This document shows, in pieces, positions 57,925-60,655 of a stretch of DNA of 60,655 bases. A program made the position numbers and the translations under genes. The stretch covers positions 1 through 60,655 of the forward strand of contig JAQYLE010000006.1 of NCBI GenBank assembly GCA_028720205.1, read 5' to 3'. This stretch comes from Clostridia bacterium. Its GTDB lineage: Bacteria > Bacillota > Clostridia > Christensenellales > Borkfalkiaceae. The notes under the pieces are model-generated. The model saw nothing but the letters and a program-made list of their open reading frames with translations, was not told the DNA's origin and did not search any database. Every line of letters starts with the position of its first letter. Within the stretch, counting starts at the first letter, position 1.

Positions 57925-60024
57925 TCAATCCATCTTTTCAAGAAGTTTTAAATCTACGCCTTTTTCGCCGATTTTAATGATTTCCACTTTCACTTTGTCG
58001 CCGATATTCAGAACGTCTTCCACCTGGTTTACGCGGTCCTTCGAAAGGCGGGAAATATGCACCATGCCGTCCTTTCCGGGGGCGAATTCCACAAACGCGC
58101 CCACTTTGGAAAGAATACGCACCACCACGCCCACGAACATATCGCCCACTTCGGGGTCGTGCGCGATCGATTCCACAATGGACTTCGCGCGTTGCGCCGC
58201 CGAAATATCGCCGTAGCAGGCGATGCATACGGTGCCGTCCTCTTCGATGTCGATTTTCGTGCCCGTCTGCTCGATGATCTTGTTGATGACTTTGCCTTGC
58301 TTGCCCACCACGTCGCCGATCTTTTCGGGATTGATTTTGAAAGAGACGATCTTCGGCGCGTAATCGGAAAGGCGATCGTTCACTTTCGGGATACATTCCA
58401 ACATCTTGCCTAAAATAAATCTTCTGCCTTCCTGCGCCTGCGCAATCGCGTCCAGCATGATCTCTTCGGAAATGCCTTTGATTTTAATATCCATCTGAAT
58501 GGCGGTAATGCCCTTTTCCGTGCCCGCCACTTTAAAGTCCATATCGCCGAGGAAGTCTTCCAGCCCCTGAATGTCCGTCATAATCACGTACTTGCCCGTA
58601 TCGGGGTCTTTGATAAGTCCCATGGCGCAACCCGCAACGGGGGCTTTGATGGGAACGCCCGCGTCCATCAGCGCCATGGTAGAGCCGCAGACGGAGGCCA
58701 TCGACGAAGAACCGTTGGAAGATAAAATATCCGATACCACGCGGATCGCGTACGGGAATTCCTCTTCGGAAGGAATCACGGGAACGAGCGCACGTTCGGC
58801 AAGCGCGCCGTGGCCGATTTCGCGGCGACCGGGACTGCGCAACGCCTTGGCTTCGCCCGTGCAGTAACCGGGGAAGTTGTATTGGTGCATATAGCGCTTT
58901 TCTTCCTCTTCGTCCAGTCCTTCCATTCTCTGCGCCTCGTCGAGCATACCGAGGGTGCAAGTGGTAAGCGCCTGCGTCTGCCCTCTCGTGAACACCGCCG
59001 AGCCGTGCACTCTGGGCAGAACCCCGTGTTCGCACCAGATGGGGCGCACTTCTTTCAGTTTTCTGCCGTCCGGGCGGACGCCGTCTTCGAAAATCTTCTT
59101 TCTTACGATGGCTTTCGTGATATAATATACGGAATCTTTAATCTCTCTCTGCTTATCGGGATAAATATCGGCGAAATGCTCTAATATTTCCTTTTCCGTC
59201 TGCGCCTGACGCGCCTCTCTTTCCTGTCTGTCGAACGTATCCAGCGCCCATACCAGTTTATCGTACGCGTATTCTTTCACCGCCGCGTCCAAATCTTCGG
59301 GAATATGGTACAATTCCATTTCTCTCTTGGGTTTGCCCGCTTCTTTGGCGATGCCTTCGATGAACGCGCACACCTTTTTGATCTCTTCGTGCCCGAACGT
59401 AATCGCGCCTACCATCTCCGCGTCGGAAACCTCTTTCGCGCCCGCTTCGATCATTAAAATCGCGTCTTTCGTGCCCGCCAAGGAAAGGTGAATCGTGCTC
59501 TTTTCCTTCTGCGCCACCGTAGGATTGATGATATATTTTCCGTCGATACAACCCACGATAACGCTGCCCGTCGGGCCCGCCCAGGGAATATCCGAGATAG
59601 AAAGCGCGATGGAGGAACCGATCATCGCAATGGGTTCGGGCGCGATGTCGGGGTCTACCGAAAGCGCCGTAGCCACAACCACCACGTCGTTGAAAATTCC
59701 TTTGGGAAATAAGGGACGGATAGGTCTGTCGATCAGACGGCTGACTAAAATCGCCTTATCGGAGGCTCTGCCCTCTCTCTTTTTGAATCCGCCGGGGATC
59801 TTACCCACGGCGAACATCTTTTCTTCGTAATCTACGGAAAGGGGAAAGAAATCCATACCCTCTCTGGGCTGCTCCGCCATACATACGGTAACGTTCACCA
59901 CCGTATCTCCGCAACGGACGAGGCACGCCCCGTTCGCCTGTTCCGCATACTTGCCGATTTCTACGGTAAGTTCTCTCCCCGCATAATCCGTTTTAAAAAT
60001 TTTGCTGTTTTCCAATGCCGGCAT
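57925..60024 (-). CDS. pnp: Polyribonucleotide nucleotidyltransferase (PNPase)
   Basis: 699 residues, full length. Two RNase PH domains (FKTDYAGRELTVEIGKYAEQANGACLVRCGDTVV at the start; DGRKLKEVRPIWCEHGVLPRVHGSAVFTRGQTQAL in the second), an alpha-helical linker, then KH (KIGDVVGKQGKVINKIIEQTG) and S1 (GDMFVGVVVRILSKVGAFVEFAPGKDGMVHISRLSKDRV) RNA-binding domains. It degrades RNA 3'-5' by phosphorolysis. It follows rpsO, the widely conserved order, separated by 214 bases with the rpsO terminator. Confidence 0.98.
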   Translation of the reverse strand: MPALENSKIFKTDYAGRELTVEIGKYAEQANGACLVRCGDTVVNVTVCMAEQPREGMDFFPLSVDYEEKMFAVGKIPGGFKKREGRASDKAILVSRLIDRPIRPLFPKGIFNDVVVVATALSVDPDIAPEPIAMIGSSIALSISDIPWAGPTGSVIVGCIDGKYIINPTVAQKEKSTIHLSLAGTKDAILMIEAGAKEVSDAEMVGAITFGHEEIKKVCAFIEGIAKEAGKPKREMELYHIPEDLDAAVKEYAYDKLVWALDTFDRQEREARQAQTEKEILEHFADIYPDKQREIKDSVYYITKAIVRKKIFEDGVRPDGRKLKEVRPIWCEHGVLPRVHGSAVFTRGQTQALTTCTLGMLDEAQRMEGLDEEEEKRYMHQYNFPGYCTGEAKALRSPGRREIGHGALAERALVPVIPSEEEFPYAIRVVSDILSSNGSSSMASVCGSTMALMDAGVPIKAPVAGCAMGLIKDPDTGKYVIMTDIQGLEDFLGDMDFKVAGTEKGITAIQMDIKIKGISEEIMLDAIAQAQEGRRFILGKMLECIPKVNDRLSDYAPKIVSFKINPEKIGDVVGKQGKVINKIIEQTGTKIDIEEDGTVCIACYGDISAAQRAKSIVESIAHDPEVGDMFVGVVVRILSKVGAFVEFAPGKDGMVHISRLSKDRVNQVEDVLNIGDKVKVEIIKIGEKGVDLKLLEKMD

Positions 60025-60195
60025 ACTGTTTTTTCTCCTTGTTTTCCTTGATTTGTTCTTTTTTTGTTCTTGTCCCCGCGCTTTTGCCTGCCACGCAAAA
60101 AGGCGAAGTTTGAATACGCTTGAAGTTTTACGCTTTTTTTCGCGGCTTTCCTGAATTCGCCGCTGTTTTTACGCTGATTCCCCGCGCTTTCAAGT

Positions 60196-60228
60196 AAAAA
60201 AGGGTGGATATAAAAACCCGCCCTTTTT
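60196..60228 (-). terminator. Terminator or attenuator between rpsO and pnp
   Basis: AAAAAGGGTGG (60196-60206) and CCCGCCCTTTTT (60217-60228) form a near-perfect stem with flanking A/T-tracts directly after the rpsO stop. Partial readthrough would give the known rpsO-pnp cotranscript. The bases from 60025 to 60195 show no other feature beyond T-rich stretches. Confidence 0.7.
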
Positions 60229-60238
60229 CAGCCGCTTT

Positions 60239-60493
60239 TTATTTTCTCAGATTCAACGCTTCCACAATCGCTCTGTAACGCGCGATGTCCTTTTCTTTCA
60301 GATAGTCCAGAAGACCTCTGCGCTTACCTACCATCTTTAAAAGCCCGCGGCGGGAATGATTATCCTGCTGGTGAGTAAGAAGGTGCTCGTTGAGGTGATT
60401 GATGCGCTCCGTAAGCAGCGCGATCTGCACTTCGGGCGAACCGGTGTCGCCGGGGTGCGTTGCGAATTTTGCCATGATTTCTTTCTTTTCCAT
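60239..60493 (-). CDS. rpsO: 30S ribosomal protein S15
   Basis: 84 residues, a little shorter than the usual 88-89. [40 protein letters not shown] and [31 protein letters not shown] are unmistakable S15. It binds 16S rRNA and nucleates the platform. The start at 60493 has GGAGG 9 bases upstream. The short leader contains a strong hairpin that may serve autoregulation, since S15 controls its own translation in several bacteria. Confidence 0.98.
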   Translation of the reverse strand: MEKKEIMAKFATHPGDTGSPEVQIALLTERINHLNEHLLTHQQDNHSRRGLLKMVGKRRGLLDYLKEKDIARYRAIVEALNLRK

Positions 60494-60526
60494 TTATTTT
60501 ATCCTCCGATGGAATACTGTCGCGTA

Positions 60527-60564
60527 TTTCAAAGCATGCCGTGGAGATTCGAACCGCTTTGAAA
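60527..60564 (-). promoter_or_regulatory. Leader hairpin of rpsO
   Basis: TTTCAAAGC and GCTTTGAAA (60556-60564 and 60527-60535) form a perfect 9-bp stem at the very 5' end of the predicted transcript, enclosing a ~20-base loop. A candidate S15-binding leader. Confidence 0.5.
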
Positions 60565-60575
60565 CCGTTGCTATT

Positions 60576-60604
60576 ATTTTAGCACATTAAATCTTTCTTG
60601 TAAA
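60576..60604 (-). promoter_or_regulatory. Promoter of rpsO
   Basis: TTTACA (60599-60604), 17-bp spacer, TAAAAT (60576-60581) on the minus strand. Confidence 0.75.
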
Positions 60605-60655
60605 GAAAAACCGCGGCGTTTTTAAAATTTCTTTACAAATAATTTTCTTGAATTT

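Noticed and set aside
60543-60562. tRNA gene or fragment (T-arm-like GGTTCGAATC)
   Set aside because: No matching 5-bp T-stem, anticodon arm or acceptor stem is present; it is the loop of the rpsO leader hairpin.

Overview
The window reads as a chromosomal segment of an uncultured, gut-type, anaerobic, low-to-moderate GC member of the Bacillota (class Clostridia). The evidence is AGGAGG-type ribosome binding sites, sigma-A promoters with 17-bp spacers, a plsX-rnc-smc-ftsY-trmD-rbgA-rnhB-yraN gene order, LplA/B/C-type sugar ABC genes, SipW-type signal peptidases and a glycyl-radical enzyme remnant. Almost everything is transcribed from the minus strand as far as recF (about 52.9 kb). dnaA and mnmG then switch to plus, and the right end returns to minus.

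Region 1 (1-2.8 kb): an AraC regulator that runs off the left edge is divergent from a truncated glycyl-radical-enzyme gene. That gene collides tail to tail with a truncated ATP-dependent ligase D gene, which is overlapped by ku. The junction near 1,505-1,525 removes the 3' ends of both genes. Region 2 (2.9-16.7 kb): a glycan-use locus, minus strand: two permeases, a lipoprotein binding protein, a surface sialidase-fold protein, a large MucBP adhesin, a cytoplasmic BNR protein, a nucleoside hydrolase, an FGGY kinase and an HpcH/HpaI aldolase. It is flanked by two AraC regulators.

Region 3 (16.8-32.4 kb) is the most interesting part and looks like a little-described, c-di-GMP-controlled surface-fibre system. 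In order of transcription it contains: a LytS-like histidine kinase; a response regulator with a SARP-type DNA-binding domain; a membrane GGDEF cyclase preceded by 11-bp-period direct repeats; a strong promoter with a c-di-GMP-I (GEMM) riboswitch; a degenerate EAL protein; a membrane-anchored TasA/camelysin-like protein; two secreted FAWF/FSWF-type proteins; a SipW-type signal peptidase; a membrane-anchored McrB-like AAA+ ATPase; an McrC/DUF2357-like partner with a duplicated C-terminal module; a second SipW-type peptidase; and a degenerate-GGDEF/intact-EAL phosphodiesterase. The inferred logic is: external signal, kinase, regulator, cyclase, c-di-GMP, riboswitch, fibre and export genes, with the phosphodiesterase closing the loop.

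Region 4 (32.5-39.4 kb): glpK, galK-galT, a VTT-family membrane protein with a DUF1653 protein, and a cold-shock protein. Region 5 (39.5-60.6 kb): housekeeping genes yraN, rnhB, rbgA, trmD, ftsY, smc, rnc, plsX, asnS, a VanW-family protein, recF // dnaA, mnmG // a MATE transporter, pnp and rpsO. recF and dnaA are divergent and no dnaN or gyrB is present. No tRNA, rRNA, CRISPR array or insertion sequence was seen.
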